Shown: in pieces, positions 11,569 to 23,532 of the stretch
Layout: each line of letters starts with the position of its first letter
Numbering within the stretch: position 1 is the stretch's first letter
Origin: Tragulus kanchil
Taxonomy: Eukaryota; Chordata; Mammalia; Artiodactyla; Tragulidae
DNA length: 64,000 bases
Direction of reading: 5' to 3'
Assembly: GCA_022376925.1 (NCBI GenBank)
Contig: JAIOJX010000003.1
Location: 39,417,874-39,481,873 of the forward strand
Notes under the pieces: generated by a model
What the model saw: the letters and a program-made list of their open reading frames with translations, nothing else
Database searches by the model: none
Told to the model about the DNA's origin: nothing
Made by a program: the position numbers and the translations under genes

Positions 11569-11869
11569 CTTTTTTTTCTTTTTCCAGTTTTTTTTTTTTT
11601 TTTTAAAGTTTGGTCACTTCTATTGGTCTTTCATTTATTTATTTTCATCCATCTTTGTTCTTTTGCCTGTGTGGGCCTCCCATTGCAGTGACCTCTCTTG
11701 TTGCAGAGCACCGGATCTGGGCGCATGCACTACAGAGCACTCAATTGGTAGTTGGACACATCCCTCTAGCTGCTCCACGGTACGCAGGATCCTCCCAGGC
11801 CAGGGATCGAACCGGTGCCCCTTCCACTGCAAGGTGGTGCCTTTACCCACTGGGCCATCAGGGAAGTCC
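11569..11869 (-). mobile_element. Variant CHR-type tRNA SINE with 14-bp target-site duplication
   Basis: A T-rich tail lies on the left and a tRNA-like head on the right (GGGATCGAACCGG, ACTGGGCCATCAGGGAAGTCC). AATAGAGAATTTCT flanks both sides (11555-11568 and 11870-11883). The body differs from usual CHR-2: it has CACTTCTATTGGTCTTTCATT and TAGTTGGACACATCC, both shared with the SINE at 57336-57629. That suggests one subfamily. Confidence 0.75.
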
Positions 11870-11913
11870 AATAGAGAATTTCTAAGGAAGACAAGTAGGG
11901 TAGGGATTGGCTT

Positions 11914-12543
11914 TTTAAAAAAAAAATATTGAAGTATAGTTGATTTTTGGGTGCTTGGGTGAGGAAGATCCCTTGGAAAAGGAAATGGCAACCTACTCCA
12001 GTGTTCTTACCTGTGAAATCCCATGGACAGAAGAGCCTGGCAGGCTATGGTCTATGGGGTTACAAAAGTGTCAGACATGACCTTGCAATTAACCAATCAG
12101 CATTGTTTGTTGATTTACAATGTTGTATCAATTTCTGCTGTGTAACAAAGGGGTCCAGTTATACACATAAATTCTTTTTCACATTCTTTTCCATTACAGT
12201 TTATCACAGGATACTGAATATAATTCCTGGTGCTATATGGTGGGACTTTGCTGTTTATCCATCCTCTATATAATAGCTTACATTTGCTAATCCCCAAACT
12301 CCCAATCCTTTACTCCTCTATGTTCCCTCCCCCATGGCAGCCACAAGTCTATTCTGTATATCCTTGAGTCTGTTTCTGTTTCATAGGTACGTTCATGTGT
12401 GTTGTATTTTAGGTTACACATATAAGTAACATTTTTATGATATTTGTCTTTCTCTTTCTAACTTACTCTGCTTAGTATGATCGTCTCTAGGTCATCCTTG
12501 TTTCTTCAAATGACATTATTTCATTCTTCTTTATGACTGAGTA

Positions 12544-12548
<5 letters not shown>
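11914..12548 (-). mobile_element. L1 3' UTR fragment, antisense, split by Bov-A
   Basis: TATTGAAGTATAGTTGATTT precedes the SINE and TTGATTTACAATGTTGTATC follows it. GTGTAACAAAGGGGTCCAGT, GGATACTGAATATAATTCC, TCCCCAAACTCCCAATCC and GACTGAGTAATATTAC come next. This is the standard antisense L1 3' UTR order. The repeated TTGATTT at the SINE edges fits a short target-site duplication. Confidence 0.7.
11952..12100 (+). mobile_element. Bov-A SINE, 5'-truncated
   Basis: It contains GAGGAAGATCCCTTGGAAAA, GGCAACCTACTCCAGTGTTC, ATCCCATGGACAGAAGAGCC and GGCAGGCTATGGTCTATGGG. The tRNA-like head is missing. It sits in the antisense L1 3' UTR. Confidence 0.72.
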
Positions 12549-12574
<26 letters not shown>

Positions 12575-12582
12575 GCGCGCGC
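12548..12582. repeat. (AC)n microsatellite ending in (GC)n
   Basis: About 13-14 AC units are followed by a short GC alternation. It starts where the L1 sequence ATGACTGAGTAATATTAC ends, so it probably grew from the L1. Alternating purine-pyrimidine DNA of this kind can form Z-DNA. Confidence 0.95.
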
Positions 12583-13664
12583 TCTATGGTAAGGATTGCT
12601 CTCTGAAGATAAGAGGTGCTAAAAGTAAAAGTACTTAAGAGTAGGATTCACTTAGCTTAAGTTCTGAAATGTACACATGATGGAGTCGCTTATAATATCA
12701 TGAGTGTGGTTGCTAGAATCATTGTTAGTCACAGTGTGAAACATAGGCTATTCTCTTTTCCTGAAGATGCAACTCACAAGTAGCACTCATACGTTCAAAT
12801 ATATATCCAGTAGCTTGCCTATTGACCATTGCTATACCCAATAGGACAGGTTAGTGGGAAAGAAGGAATTCATAGCTTCTTACCACATATCATCTTTTAG
12901 AAACAAGAGTCAATATAGCTGAACAGAATTTACCTATCCTTTCTTTTTATTTTCCTGGCTTGAACTGTACTTTTAGGGCTTGCTTCTATATAGTCGTTCT
13001 CTGTGCTTCTATAAGAAATAATCTAAAGGATGGTTTTCTTAATTGTCAGGCCAGAGAAAAATATTTTTAAAAGGTCAGTGATTTTTAACACTGTTTGATC
13101 TTCTCATAAATTCAACATATGCCCTTATACAGGGTAGATTTCCTTGACGTTTTTGAGCCAGCTGAGAAGGCACAGCTCCACCCCAGGTCAGCACTGTCAA
13201 GGCTGCAACTTCAACCACCAGAGTCATAACAGCTGATCAAGACCTTGAAGAGCAGAGGATAGAGAGACTTGGGAAACCAAAATCCATTGTAGGAAAATAG
13301 AGGAATACAGACTCCCTCAAAAGTTGGGTGAGGTTGTACCCTTTTAAAAAGGATTTTAAATCTGGAACTTTGTTCATCAACCATGAGATTGACTACCAGG
13401 CCATGGCTTCATAATAAAAAATTGGAAGAGCCTGAATATTATACAGGGCTTATTGGACTAGGTTATATTGATTATCTTAAGAAAACAGAGGTGCTGATTC
13501 CTGATGAGCATGGTCTATGGGGAGCGACCCTGATAGGAGCATGATCTTTGGTTTTTGTTCACAGGATTCTTCTCATTTTAAAACCCCAGTTAGAAGACCC
13601 TGATTTTACATGTGGTTTCAGATTTTGCATCTCTTATTCCTGATTTGGTCACTGTCTTGTGTGG
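12583..13664. other. Non-coding stretch, nothing recognised
   Basis: No gene, RNA or firm repeat is seen over about 1.1 kb. A frame starting near 13610 runs into duplication 5 and has no family signature. Confidence 0.45.
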
Positions 13665-14284
13665 TCAGGGGTTTTATTGTTCAGGATGAGACATGGTGGT
13701 TTGCAGAATTATCTATCTCATATCCCCACCATTTTCCCTGCTTAGTATTCCTGGCCTTGCTTGCTGTGTTCTGTGGATCGTTATCTGACTCGGTTTATGT
13801 CACTACCAACTGCTCTCATGATTATATTTGTGACCTTGGTTATATAACTCACCCTCTGTGTCTCCATTCCCTCCTTTGATGAAGAAGAATGACAGTTACT
13901 GTAAAGCTCTTTAGAGAAAGATGTATGTCTGTATTTGTGAGATATTTATCAGAGTCCAGGAAACTGTAAAACTGAAAAGATTCTTAAACAGGAAATGTGG
14001 CATTAGAAAATATTTTTTGTTATGGTCTACTTTTCAAAAATCAGGCAGTTAACCTAAGTGGAACAGAACTGTGAACAGTTGTGGTATATTTGAACATGTG
14101 GCCGGCTGGATTTGATCCACTGTAAATAAGTCATTGTCCCTTTCCTCTTAGTCAAGTGAGACTGATGTGCCCAAGATATTGGTGACATGAAAATGAAGAA
14201 GCTAGATATTATAGATCATGTCCTAATTGCTCCAAATTCAGGGAAATAAAAATGTCTTTGAATAAAACATACAGTGAAACCCTA

Positions 14285-14442
14285 ACATTCATCCATTAAT
14301 TTCAACAAATATTTAAACAAATCCAACCAGTACATTTTTATCAAATATTTAGGTCCCAGGCTTTTTACTAGGCTACAAAAGGAAGATGAAGCTTTTGTTA
14401 ATGAGCTTATAGTCTAATGAGGGAGACAAATTTTGTCCTAAA
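14285..14442 (-). repeat. L2-like LINE 3' end, antisense (copy 15494-15651)
   Basis: CATCCATTAATTTCAACAAA, TAGGTCCCAGGC, TACTAGGCTACAAAAGGAAG and GAGCTTATAGTCTAATGAGG follow the antisense L2/MIR end (CAACAAATATTTATTGAG.., CCAGGCACT.., GAGCTTACAGTCTAGTGGGG). It is diverged but in the right order. Confidence 0.48.
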
Positions 14443-14651
14443 TGTGTGTGCTCTAAGGTGTTCAGCCACATCCAACTCTTAGCAACCCTGTGGCTTGTCA
14501 CCTACTAGGCTCCTCTGTCCATGGGATTCTCCAGACAAGAATATTGTAGTGGGCCCAGGGGATCCTCCTGACCTAGGGATCAAATCCATGTCTCTTACAT
14601 CTCCTGCCTTAGCTGTCAGGTTCTTTACTGCCAGCACCACTGAGAAAGCCC
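14443..14651 (-). mobile_element. Bov-tA SINE with 9-bp target-site duplication (copy 15652-15860)
   Basis: Antisense Bov-tA blocks: CACATCCAACTCTTAGCAAC, TAGGCTCCTCTGTCCATGGG, GACCTAGGGATCAAATCC, then TTTACTGCCAGCACCACTGA. TGTCCTAAA flanks it at 14434-14442 and 14652-14660. It inserted in the L2-like element. Confidence 0.8.
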
Positions 14652-14716
14652 TGTCCTAAAGGTAAAGGGGAGCAATTAAATATTTTAAACCAGGACTAAT
14701 ATAGCCTTATACATTT

Positions 14717-14835
14717 TTTAACTTTTATTTTTAATTGTAGGACAGTTGCTTTACAGAGTTCTGTTGTTGTCTGCTAAACATCAACATGAATCAGACATAG
14801 GTAAACATATGTCCCTCTTCTTATTTAGAATGATT
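14717..14835 (-). mobile_element. Ruminant-type L1 3' end, antisense (copy 15926-16046)
   Basis: TTTTTAATTGTAGGACAGTTGCTTTACAGAG-like sequence (only its key parts given), TTCTGTTGTTGTCTGC, CATCAACATGAATCAGACAT and AGGTAAACATATGTCCC match the order of a bovine L1 3' end. The exact subfamily is not determined. Confidence 0.55.
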
Positions 14836-16089
14836 ATTTTGGGTTTCTTACAAAGAACAGTTTGGGGTGGGAATCAGGGGTTTTATTGTTCAGGATGAGA
14901 CATGGTGGTTTGCAGAATTATCTATCTCATATCCACACCATTTTCCCTGCTTAGTATTCCTGGCCTTGCTTGCTGTGTTCTGTGGATCGTTATCTGACTC
15001 GGTTTATGTCACTACCAACTGCTCTCATGATTATATTTGTGACCTTGGTTATATAACTCACCCTCTGTGTCTCCATTCCCTCCTTTGATGAAGAAGAATG
15101 ACAGTTACTGTAAAGCTCTTTAGAGAAAGATGTATGTCTGTATTTGTGAGATATTTATCAGAGTCCAGGAAACTGTAAAACTGAAAAGATTCTTAAACAG
15201 GAAATGTGGCATTAGAAAATATTTTTTGTTATGGTCTACTTTTCAAAAATCAGGCAGTTAACCTAAGTGGAACAGAACTGTGAACAGTTGTGGTATATTT
15301 GAACATGTGGCCGGCTGGATTTGATCCACTGTAAATAAGTCATTGTCCCTTTCCTCTTAGTCAAGTGAGACTGATGTGCCCAAGATATTGGTGACATGAA
15401 AATGAAGAAGCTAGATATTATAGATCATGTCCTAATTGCTCCAAATTCAGGGAAATAAAAATGTCTTTGAATAAAACATACAGTGAAACCCTAACATTCA
15501 TCCATTAATTTCAACAAATATTTAAACAAATCCAACCAGTACATTTTTATCAAATATTTAGGTCCCAGGCTTTTTACTAGGCTACAAAAGGAAGATGAAG
15601 CTTTTGTTAATGAGCTTATAGTCTAATGAGGGAGACAAATTTTGTCCTAAATGTGTGTGCTCTAAGGTGTTCAGCCACATCCAACTCTTAGCAACCCTGT
15701 GGCTTGTCACCTACTAGGCTCCTCTGTCCATGGGATTCTCCAGACAAGAATATTGTAGTGGGCCCAGGGGATCCTCCTGACCTAGGGATCAAATCCATGT
15801 CTCTTACATCTCCTGCCTTAGCTGTCAGGTTCTTTACTGCCAGCACCACTGAGAAAGCCCTGTCCTAAAGGTAAAGGGGAGCAATTAAATATTTTAAACC
15901 AGGACTAATATAGCCTTATACATTTTTTAACTTTTTATTTTTTTTTAATTGTAGGACAGTTGCTTTACAGAGTTCTGTTGTTGTCTGCTAAACATCAACA
16001 TGAATCAGACATAGGTAAACATATGTCCCCTCCTTCTTATTTAGAATGATTATTTTGGGTTTCTTACAAAGAACAGTTTGGGGTGGGAA

Positions 16090-16984
16090 TCAGAACAAAA
16101 CTGAAGCAAGAAAACCAGTTCATAGACTATGGCAAAATCAAATGCCCACCACATACAAGACTGTTAGCTGACAGTTCTAGAGTAATGTGTATGGCATGGT
16201 TCTTGCATCCAAGGTGTTTAGAGCATACTTAGAGATACATGGCATAAAACCATCTAAAATTAAATAATGAATGTGGTCTTGTTTTCCGTAGACACATGAG
16301 ATACTCTGTTTGTTTAGTATTTAATATCTAGGACAGAAATGTTGCTCCGTAAATGTTTTGTTTGAAAGAATAAACGAATTGAAAGACTGATGAATACATG
16401 ATATATAATTTTAAAGGAGTGCGAATTTCACAGAATAAAATAACTACTATGGAATGTCATGACCTTAGGTATCAGGAATAAACAGCAGAGAAGAAGGATG
16501 TGTGTGTCTGTGTGTGTGTGTGTGCGTGTATGTGTGTCCCATCACATCAGACAAGACAGTCTGATTTAAAATGAGTTTTGGAGATAAAATGGCTACTTTC
16601 CAGGAGGGCACAAGGGTAAGGGTATTTTGCAGAGAAAACCATGTGCCATGTGTGAAAGTTGTGCAGGTATTTGCAGTTCGCTGACTACATGTGTATTAAT
16701 CTGGCTGGAGTGTCAACAAGTTGGGATTTGGGCTAAAGGAGAAGAGGAACTTGGTAGACAGAGACCACATTTGATGAGCTTCATACATCACACAAAGTAG
16801 CACATTATACCTTGTAGCCTTTTAAGGAATTTTAAGCAGGAGAGGGAGATGATTAGTTGTGTTGTAGTTCAGACTAAGAGCAATAAAGTGGATGCACTGA
16901 AGAGCTGTGGCAAATCCATAGGTTTTGTTAAACAGGGATTGGGAAACTTCTATTTAAATGAAGTTGATTATTCTCAAATTAATT
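16090..16984. other. Non-coding stretch with one TG repeat
   Basis: Apart from the microsatellite at 16498-16537 I recognise nothing. A 73-codon frame at 16849-17070 runs into antisense L1 and is not a gene candidate. Confidence 0.45.
16498..16537. repeat. (TG)n microsatellite, interrupted
   Basis: TG units with C and A interruptions (TCTG, TGCG, TATG) run over about 40 bp. Confidence 0.92.
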
Positions 16985-17830
16985 TTGACAGTATACAATT
17001 TTATTTTTGTTTAACTTGGTTCCCTTCCCTGTTTTTTGTGTTACGATGTTTTAAGGTGTGGATCTCCTGAAGTTTATCCAATTTGAATTTTATTTAGCTT
17101 CTAGGATGTGTAGGCTAAGGACTTTTATCAAATTTGGAAAGTTCTTGACTATTATGTTCTCAAATATTCTTTCTACATTTTCTCTCCTGTTCTCTGGGAC
17201 TCCCAATATACTTATGTTGGTATATTTGAATAGTATTCAACAGGTCTCTGAAAATATATTCTTTTTTTTTTTCACTCTTATATTTTCCTATTCCTAAAAC
17301 TAGACACTCCCAGTCCAAGTTTGTTAATTCTTCTTTATGCTGATTCAAATCTGATATTGGGTCCCTCTAATAAATTTATTGTACTTCCTATTTCAGAATT
17401 TCTACTTGGTTCTTTTTGTAATTTCTATGTTTTTATTGGCATTATATATTTGCTAAAACTTTGTTCTTATACTTTATTTTCCTTTAGGTTTTTAAAAATA
17501 TATAGTTTATTTTAGTTCTTTGAATATATTTACAAAGGTTGATTTAATGTCTTTGTCTACTAAGTTAATCATCAGAAAGATCCTTAAGGGTAGTTTCCAC
17601 TGCTATTTCTTTTCTGTGTATGGGCCACACTTCCTTGTATTTTTGAATGTCTCATCATTTTTTGTTGAAAGTTAGACTTTTAAAATTGTATAATTTGACA
17701 ACTTGGAAAATTAAATTCTGCCTCTCCTAAGGTTTGTTGTTGCTATTTCTTTATTTAGCAAACCTCCTCAGTGGATTCTGTAATAAACTAATGAGTGAGC
17801 AGAGATTTTCTTAAATACCTTGGATCAGTA
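16985..17830 (-). mobile_element. Old L1 fragment, antisense
   Basis: Ordered blocks: ATGTTCTCAAATATTCTTTC, TCCTGTTCTCTGGGACTCCC, AATATACTTATGTTGGTA, ACAGGTCTCTGA, TCAGAATTTCTACTTGGTTC, TTTAATGTCTTTGTCTAC, GTATGGGCCACACTTCC and CTCATCATTTTTTGTTGAAA. This follows the antisense 5'/ORF1-side region of old mammalian L1. It is highly diverged. Confidence 0.58.
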
Positions 17831-17862
17831 AGAACACCCAGCCTTTGCACTGGGCTCTAATT

Positions 17863-17890
17863 ATGTGTGTGTGTGTGTGTGTGTGTGTGC
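17863..17890. repeat. (TG)n microsatellite
   Basis: An uninterrupted run of about 13-14 TG units abuts the T-rich left end of the CHR SINE. Confidence 0.94.
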
Positions 17891-18240
17891 ATTTTTAAAT
17901 TATTTATTTATTTACTTTGGCTATTCTGTGTTTTCACTGCTATCACAGGCTCTTCTCTTGTTGCAGGGAGTGGGGGGCTACTCTCTAGTTGAAGTGAGCA
18001 GGCTTCTTATTGCAGTGACTTTTCTTGTGGAACTCGGGCTCTAGGGCATACAGGCTTCAACAGTTGTGGCACGTGGGCTCAACAGTTGTGGCTCTGAGGC
18101 TCTAGAGCGCAGGCTCAATAGTTGTGGCTCATGGGCTTAGTTGCTCCACAGCCTGTGGGATCTTCCCGGATCAGGGATCAAACCCATGTCTCCTGCATTG
18201 GGAGGTGAACTCTTCACCTTTGAGTTATGAGGGAAACCCT
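17891..18240 (-). mobile_element. CHR-2-type tRNA SINE, full length
   Basis: From the left: ATTTATTTATTTACTTTGGC, CTCTAGTTGAAGTGAGCAGG, CTTATTGCAGTGACTTTTC, three AACAGTTGTGGC-like units, GGCTTAGTTGCTCCACAG and GGGATCAAACCCATGTC. The end is GAGTTATGAGGGAAACCC. At about 350 bp it is full length. Its right end (from 18186) is the start of duplication 6. Confidence 0.82.
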
Positions 18241-20523
18241 CTGATTGTGTTTTGTACCATTCCTTCAATGCTCAATCAGGCAGTCTTGCATTTCTACTTT
18301 GACTGCTTTTGCAATGCTTCCAGACCAACCTAGAATCTTCTCAAGTCTTTCCTGGATATATGCACAACTCTGTGCCCATGTCCAGTCCTACATATACCTA
18401 TGACCTTCTATATTTCCAATAATAAAATGGAGACTTTCAAAGTTTGAACACCTCATTTTCCATATTTTCCCTTTAAGTTTCTTTCTCCGTCTCTTATTTA
18501 CCCCAGTTGGTAATGCTGCCTCTGGCAGCTGTCAGGTTAAACAATTGCTGCTGATTGTTTCTGGAGTATGAAATGCTCCATAGAAAAGGCTGCAAGCACC
18601 AAATGAGGTCTGGAGTCAGGTTAAATAAGAACAAATTCTGAAAATTGGTGTTTCATGTAATTGAGAGGCATGTCAGATAATGGCAGTTCTTTGAATATGG
18701 AATTTGGAGGAATTGCTAAACCTGTTCTACCCACTAGTGACTACTAGGCTGCTTCCTTACCATGACCGTAGAATTGTTGGTTTTCAAGGATATCATAGAG
18801 CTGGGAAGAGGGAGATAGGATTAGAATGCATTAAAATGCCATAATGATCATTGTTATTACTGAGATTCAATCACTTTTCTTGAACAAACTCACATTGGAC
18901 TGTTACTAGCCATTGGTTAGTTTTCAGACTGCTAGAAAAGTTGATTTTGACAATTTTGCCAGTCATTTCATTGCTATTATGGAGGAGTGTCTTTTTAGAA
19001 GGCTTTATTCTTTCATTCCCATTTATAGCTCCGTAAGGAATGAATTTAGTTTCTATAGGAAAATAATTCCTTAGGACTGTGTGAGGACTTGTAATGCCAT
19101 TGGTTCTTTCAACATATTTGATGAAAACACATGAGAAGCAATGTCTTCAAAGTACTGAACACCTAGCATTTCATACAAAACCAACTTATAAAGACATTTT
19201 CAGATCCATAAAATCTTAAAGTTTATCTCCCAAATAACCTTTCTCAAATATATTCTCATATACTGGCATACATCTTTTGTCAAAATGAGAGACTAAACCA
19301 AGAGAAAGAATGACATGGAATGCTGGAAAGAGTCAGTTCTATTTAGTACAATGAATGTCTCCTGCATTGGGAGGTGAACTCTTCACCTTTGAGTTATGAC
19401 GGAAACCCTCTGATTGTGTTTTGTACCATTCCTTCAATGCTCAATCAGGCAGTCTTGCATTTCTACTTTGACTGCTTTTGCAATGCTTCCAGACCAACCT
19501 AGAATCTTCTCAAGTCTTTCCTGGATATATGCACAACTCTGTGCCCATGTCCAGTCCTACATATACCTATGACCTTCTATATTTCCAATAATAAAATGGA
19601 GACTTTCAAAGTTTGAACACCTCATTTTCCATATTTTCCCTTTAAGTTTCTTTCTCCGTCTCTTATTTACCCCAGTTGGTAATGCTGCCTCTGGCAGCTG
19701 TCAGGTTAAACAATTGCTGCTGATTGTTTCTGGAGTATGAAATGCTCCATAGAAAAGGCTGCAAGCACCAAATGAGGTCTGGAGTCAGGTTAAATAAGAA
19801 CAAATTCTGAAAATTGGTGTTTCATGTAATTGAGAGGCATGTCAGATAATGGCAGTTCTTTGAATATGGAATTTGGAGGAATTGCTAAACCTGTTCTACC
19901 CACTAGTGACTACTAGGCTGCTTCCTTACCATGACCGTAGAATTGTTGGTTTTCAAGGATATCATAGAGCTGGGAAGAGGGAGATAGGATTAGAATGCAT
20001 TAAAATGCCATAATGATCATTGTTATTACTGAGATTCAATCACTTTTCTTGAACAAACTCACATTGGACTGTTACTAGCCATTGGTTAGTTTTCAGACTG
20101 CTAGAAAAGTTGATTTTGACAATTTTGCCAGTCATTTCATTGCTATTATGGAGGAGTGTCTTTTTAGAAGGCTTTATTCTTTCATTCCCATTTATAGCTC
20201 CGTAAGGAATGAATTTAGTTTCTATAGGAAAATAATTCCTTAGGACTGTGTGAGGACTTGTAATGCCATTGGTTCTTTCAACATATTTGATGAAAACACA
20301 TGAGAAGCAATGTCTTCAAAGTACTGAACACCTAGCATTTCATACAAAACCAACTTATAAAGACATTTTCAGATCCATAAAATCTTAAAGTTTATCTCCC
20401 AAATAACCTTTCTCAAATATATTCTCATATACTGGCATACATCTTTTGTCAAAATGAGAGACTAAACCAAGAGAAAGAATGACATGGAATGCTGGAAAGA
20501 GTCAGTTCTATTTAGTACAATGA
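18186..20523. repeat. Tandem duplication 6 (1,169-bp offset)
   Basis: Copy A is 18186-19354 and copy B 19355-20523, exactly contiguous. Copy B starts 55 bp inside the CHR SINE head, so the second head fragment is not an insertion. One substitution is seen, G 18231 versus C 19400, only 45 bp from the start of B. The rest appears identical. Confidence 0.94.
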
Positions 20524-20911
20524 AGGTGAGAAGTTGCAAATAAACTGCTAAATAGTGAAGTAGTCCATACCTCTCATAGAAGTTCTCAGACGAATTTATT
20601 GGAAGAAATAAGAACTTATGAAAAAATGTAAAACTTCATGGCGAAAAAGTCTGTTTGAGGGGTCTTCTTGCAGAGATGGTAAAGTTGTGAGATGTCACCC
20701 AAGATACAAAGAAAATGTGCAAATGAAAACTTTAGGGACTTTTTAAATTGAAGTAAAAGCAACCAAAAAATTTGTTCAAGAGAGGCAATCTAGTTTTAGT
20801 TTGTTACTTGGCTCAATATGAAATAACAGCTTGCATAACCATAGGGTTATAAACACTGAAATGAAAATAACCAAAATTTGTGATGTAACTGTAACAAGAT
20901 AAGGCGAAGTT
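18241..20911. other. Non-coding stretch, nothing firm
   Basis: The part just right of the CHR SINE may continue the old antisense L1, but that is too diverged to call. Otherwise the stretch consists of duplication 6 and unassigned sequence. Confidence 0.4.
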
Positions 20912-21352
20912 TATTGTTGCTCAGTTGCTCAGTTGTGTCTGACTCTTTGTGATACCATGAACTGCAGTGCATTGCACATCCCTGTCCTTCACTATCTCCC
21001 GGAGTTTGCTCAAACTCATGTCCATTGAGTGCATGGTGCCATCCAACCATCTCATCCTCTGTCACCCATTCTCCTCCTGCCCTCAGTCTTTCCTAGAATC
21101 AGGGTCTTTTCCAGTGCATCGACTTTTCCACATAAAGTGACCAAAGCACTGGAGTTTTACCATCAGTCCTTCCAGTGAATATTCATGGTTAATTTCCTTT
21201 AGTATTGACTGGTTTGATTTCCTGGCTCTCCACAGAACTCTAAGAGACTTCTCAAGCACCAATGTTCAAAAGCATCAATTCTTCAAGCACTCAGCCTTCT
21301 TTATGGTCTCTCACATCTGTACATGACTACTGGAAAAACCACAATCTTGAGT
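20912..21352 (-). mobile_element. BovB (ART2A-like) LINE 3' fragment
   Basis: Long ordered match: TTGTTGCTCAGTTGCTCAG, TGTCTGACTCTTTGTGA, CTCAAACTCATGTCCATTG, CATCTCATCCTCTGTC, TCAGGGTCTTTTCC, GATTTCCTGG, GTTCAAAAGCATCAATTCTT and CATGACTACTGGAAAAACC. It is the longest BovB piece in the window. Confidence 0.87.
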
Positions 21353-23174
21353 ATAAGGTGAAGAAGAGGGTATAAATTCTCATAATAGCAATTTAACAAA
21401 TACTATCCGAAATTAATAAAGAGATGGCACCATATCCGTGTTATTTAGAAGTTTTGAAGTAAAATTCCGAAAGTAAAATTTGAACATGGTTGCCCTTTGG
21501 AAGATGAAAAAGACAGATGATATATGTACATATGTGCTAGTTAGAAGTTCTTATAATGTTGTTTGTATTTTCAACTATACCTGTATATTACAGGTAAACA
21601 CTGACCACTTTCAGCCTAGTTTCAGTGAGGTGTTTTGACTGTGAGGCTAGAAATTGAAGGAATGTAAGTCAGTATGGCCTGTTTTGTAGGAAATTTTCAG
21701 GTAAATTGACTGGGAATGGAGAGTGAAAATAGACAGAGGGTGTAGGGGAGTGTTGGATTAGTGATTGGGCCAAATCATTTACCCAGTATTGCTCTTCAAA
21801 AAACTTTAGAGTGCACATAAATTGAGAGAAAATAGATGATAAGAATATTTGAGGGTAAAAAGCTTGAGTGCTCTGAAAAGGTGCTTTTTTCTCTGAGCCT
21901 GGAAGGAGGCTGCCAGAATGGAAATATAAATAGGTTTCTATGATGAGAGATAAGAGGCTGAGGTTTTCTTCTTTCTTGTAAACCACTAAGCTGAGAAGAA
22001 GACACGGGCATCTTCTATGAAGTGTGTTGATTGGTTCTTGAGGAGAGAGGTGAAGGACTGAAATAGCTGCTTTGAGGGCTTAGATGTTAGTATTGACATA
22101 TATGAAATTATCAAGTGGTGCTGAAGAGCCAAATAATATTTAAGCCACTAAGGATTATGACTATGCCCATCATCCCTGAAATTACTATCAGGTCACCTCC
22201 CTTTCTGAATAGAACAGTAGCCCTCAGTGGTCCGGATAGGAGAGTGGAGACATGGGATGATTAGTTAAGATGAGAGTTGAGGAGTTTAGAGTTGATTTGG
22301 ATGTTTGAAATCAAATTTAACACCCATTGAAGGTGTTAGATAAAGATTAGCCCAAGTGACTATGCCTGGAGAGGGGAGGGGATGGGGTCAAGAAAATGAA
22401 GTGTTCAAGAAACTCATAGTATCTGTGGACTTACAAAATATTCACAACCTAAAAGTTGTGAGTTATGTTTTAATTGGTGGGAATTTTGGGAACTTCTAGC
22501 CCAGGATACAGCATCTCAAGTAACCCCAAGAGAACTGCTCTGAGGAAGCTAGACGGGGAGCCAGGTTATATAGAAGTTTTATAACAAAGGGCAGGTAGTC
22601 TGAATATCAAAACATTATATGAATTAAAGAAAAACTATATATCTCAAGTTAAAGGATTTATGGCTTTTCTGTGTATGGGAAGATGTAAGTATCTGGACTC
22701 ACTCATGTCATTACTTTGATATGCACCTCCTATAGCTAGGGCCAGTATCCTATGTTTGCACATCCTGAGCTTCCTTAGGGCTTACCATGGGGAGTGGTTG
22801 CAGTCTGATGGCTGCAAGATGGCAGGTATTCTTTCCTGAGATCCCTCAGGGCTCACCAACTCACCACCCATGGTGGCTGAAATTGCTGATGACTGTGACA
22901 TCTTTAGTTTGCTGATGGCAGGAAATACTTCATTTTTCATATCCATGAGGTTGAAGAAAAATTTTAGATGAAAGATTTTAAAAGCTTACTAGTAAAAAAA
23001 AAAAGTTGGGAAGTAAACTTTTAATCAGTAAAATAACTTGCATTGCCCAGGCCTTTGAGGTTGATTGTAAACATGTTTAGTCTTTATTTAAGTAGTTATA
23101 GTACCTATCAGGACAGGGTACAAACATATTCAGAAAGGGGAATAATGTCTTGAATGTTGAAAATCAGTACATGT
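21353..23174. other. Non-coding stretch, nothing recognised
   Basis: About 1.8 kb. A 105-codon frame at 21669-21986 (minus) lies here but shows no domain, family or codon-use signal. The purine-rich part near 22020-22400 resembles old L2 only vaguely. Confidence 0.42.
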
Positions 23175-23332
23175 AGCCTCTACTGCTTCAGAGATTAGGG
23201 AGAGTTTCTTAAGGAAATGTGAAGATGTCAGGAAAATTTTGAAGGATGACGAAGGAAGACCTTTTGAGAAGGTAGAGTGAAGAGAGTATTCCAAACATTG
23301 TACAGGAGACACTGACTGAGACTGGATGAAGA
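23175..23332 (+). repeat. L2-like LINE fragment
   Basis: GGAAATGTGAAGATGTCAGG, TTTTGAAGGATGACGAAGG and GAGAGTATTCCAAACATTG follow the L2 order (GGAGGTGACATTTGAG.., CTTGAAGGATGAGTAGG.., GGGCATTCCAGGC). It is diverged and tentative. Confidence 0.4.
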
Positions 23333-23340
23333 GAACCATG

Positions 23341-23524
23341 TTTTCCCTTAATATTTATTTATTTGGTTTTACCAGGTGTTAGTTGTGGCATGTTAGTCTT
23401 TGATCTTTCAATCCTACAGCATGAAGGATATTTGGTTGTAGCCTGTGGGATCTAAACAGGGAACAAACACGGGCCCTGCATTGGGAGCATGGAGTCTTAG
23501 CCATTGGAATACCATGAAGTCCTG
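23341..23524 (-). mobile_element. CHR-type tRNA SINE, shortened, 8-bp target-site duplication
   Basis: ATATTTATTTATTTGGTTTT starts the tail side. GTTAGTTGTGGCATG, GCCTGTGGGATCTAAACAGG and CCCTGCATTGGGAGCATGG follow, ending CATGAAGTCC. GAACCATG is repeated at 23333-23340 and 23525-23532. The middle is shortened relative to full-length CHR-2. Confidence 0.66.
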
Positions 23525-23532
23525 GAACCATG

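Larger units (their letters stand above)
13665..16089. repeat. Tandem duplication 5 (1,209-bp offset)
   Basis: Copy A is 13665-14873 and copy B 14874-16089, with TCAG microhomology at the junction. Substitution C 13726 / A 14935 lies about 60 bp from the start of B. T-run and C-run length changes occur at about 14729 versus 15938 and 14812 versus 16028. The copies share an L2 fragment, a Bov-tA and an L1 end. Confidence 0.93.
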
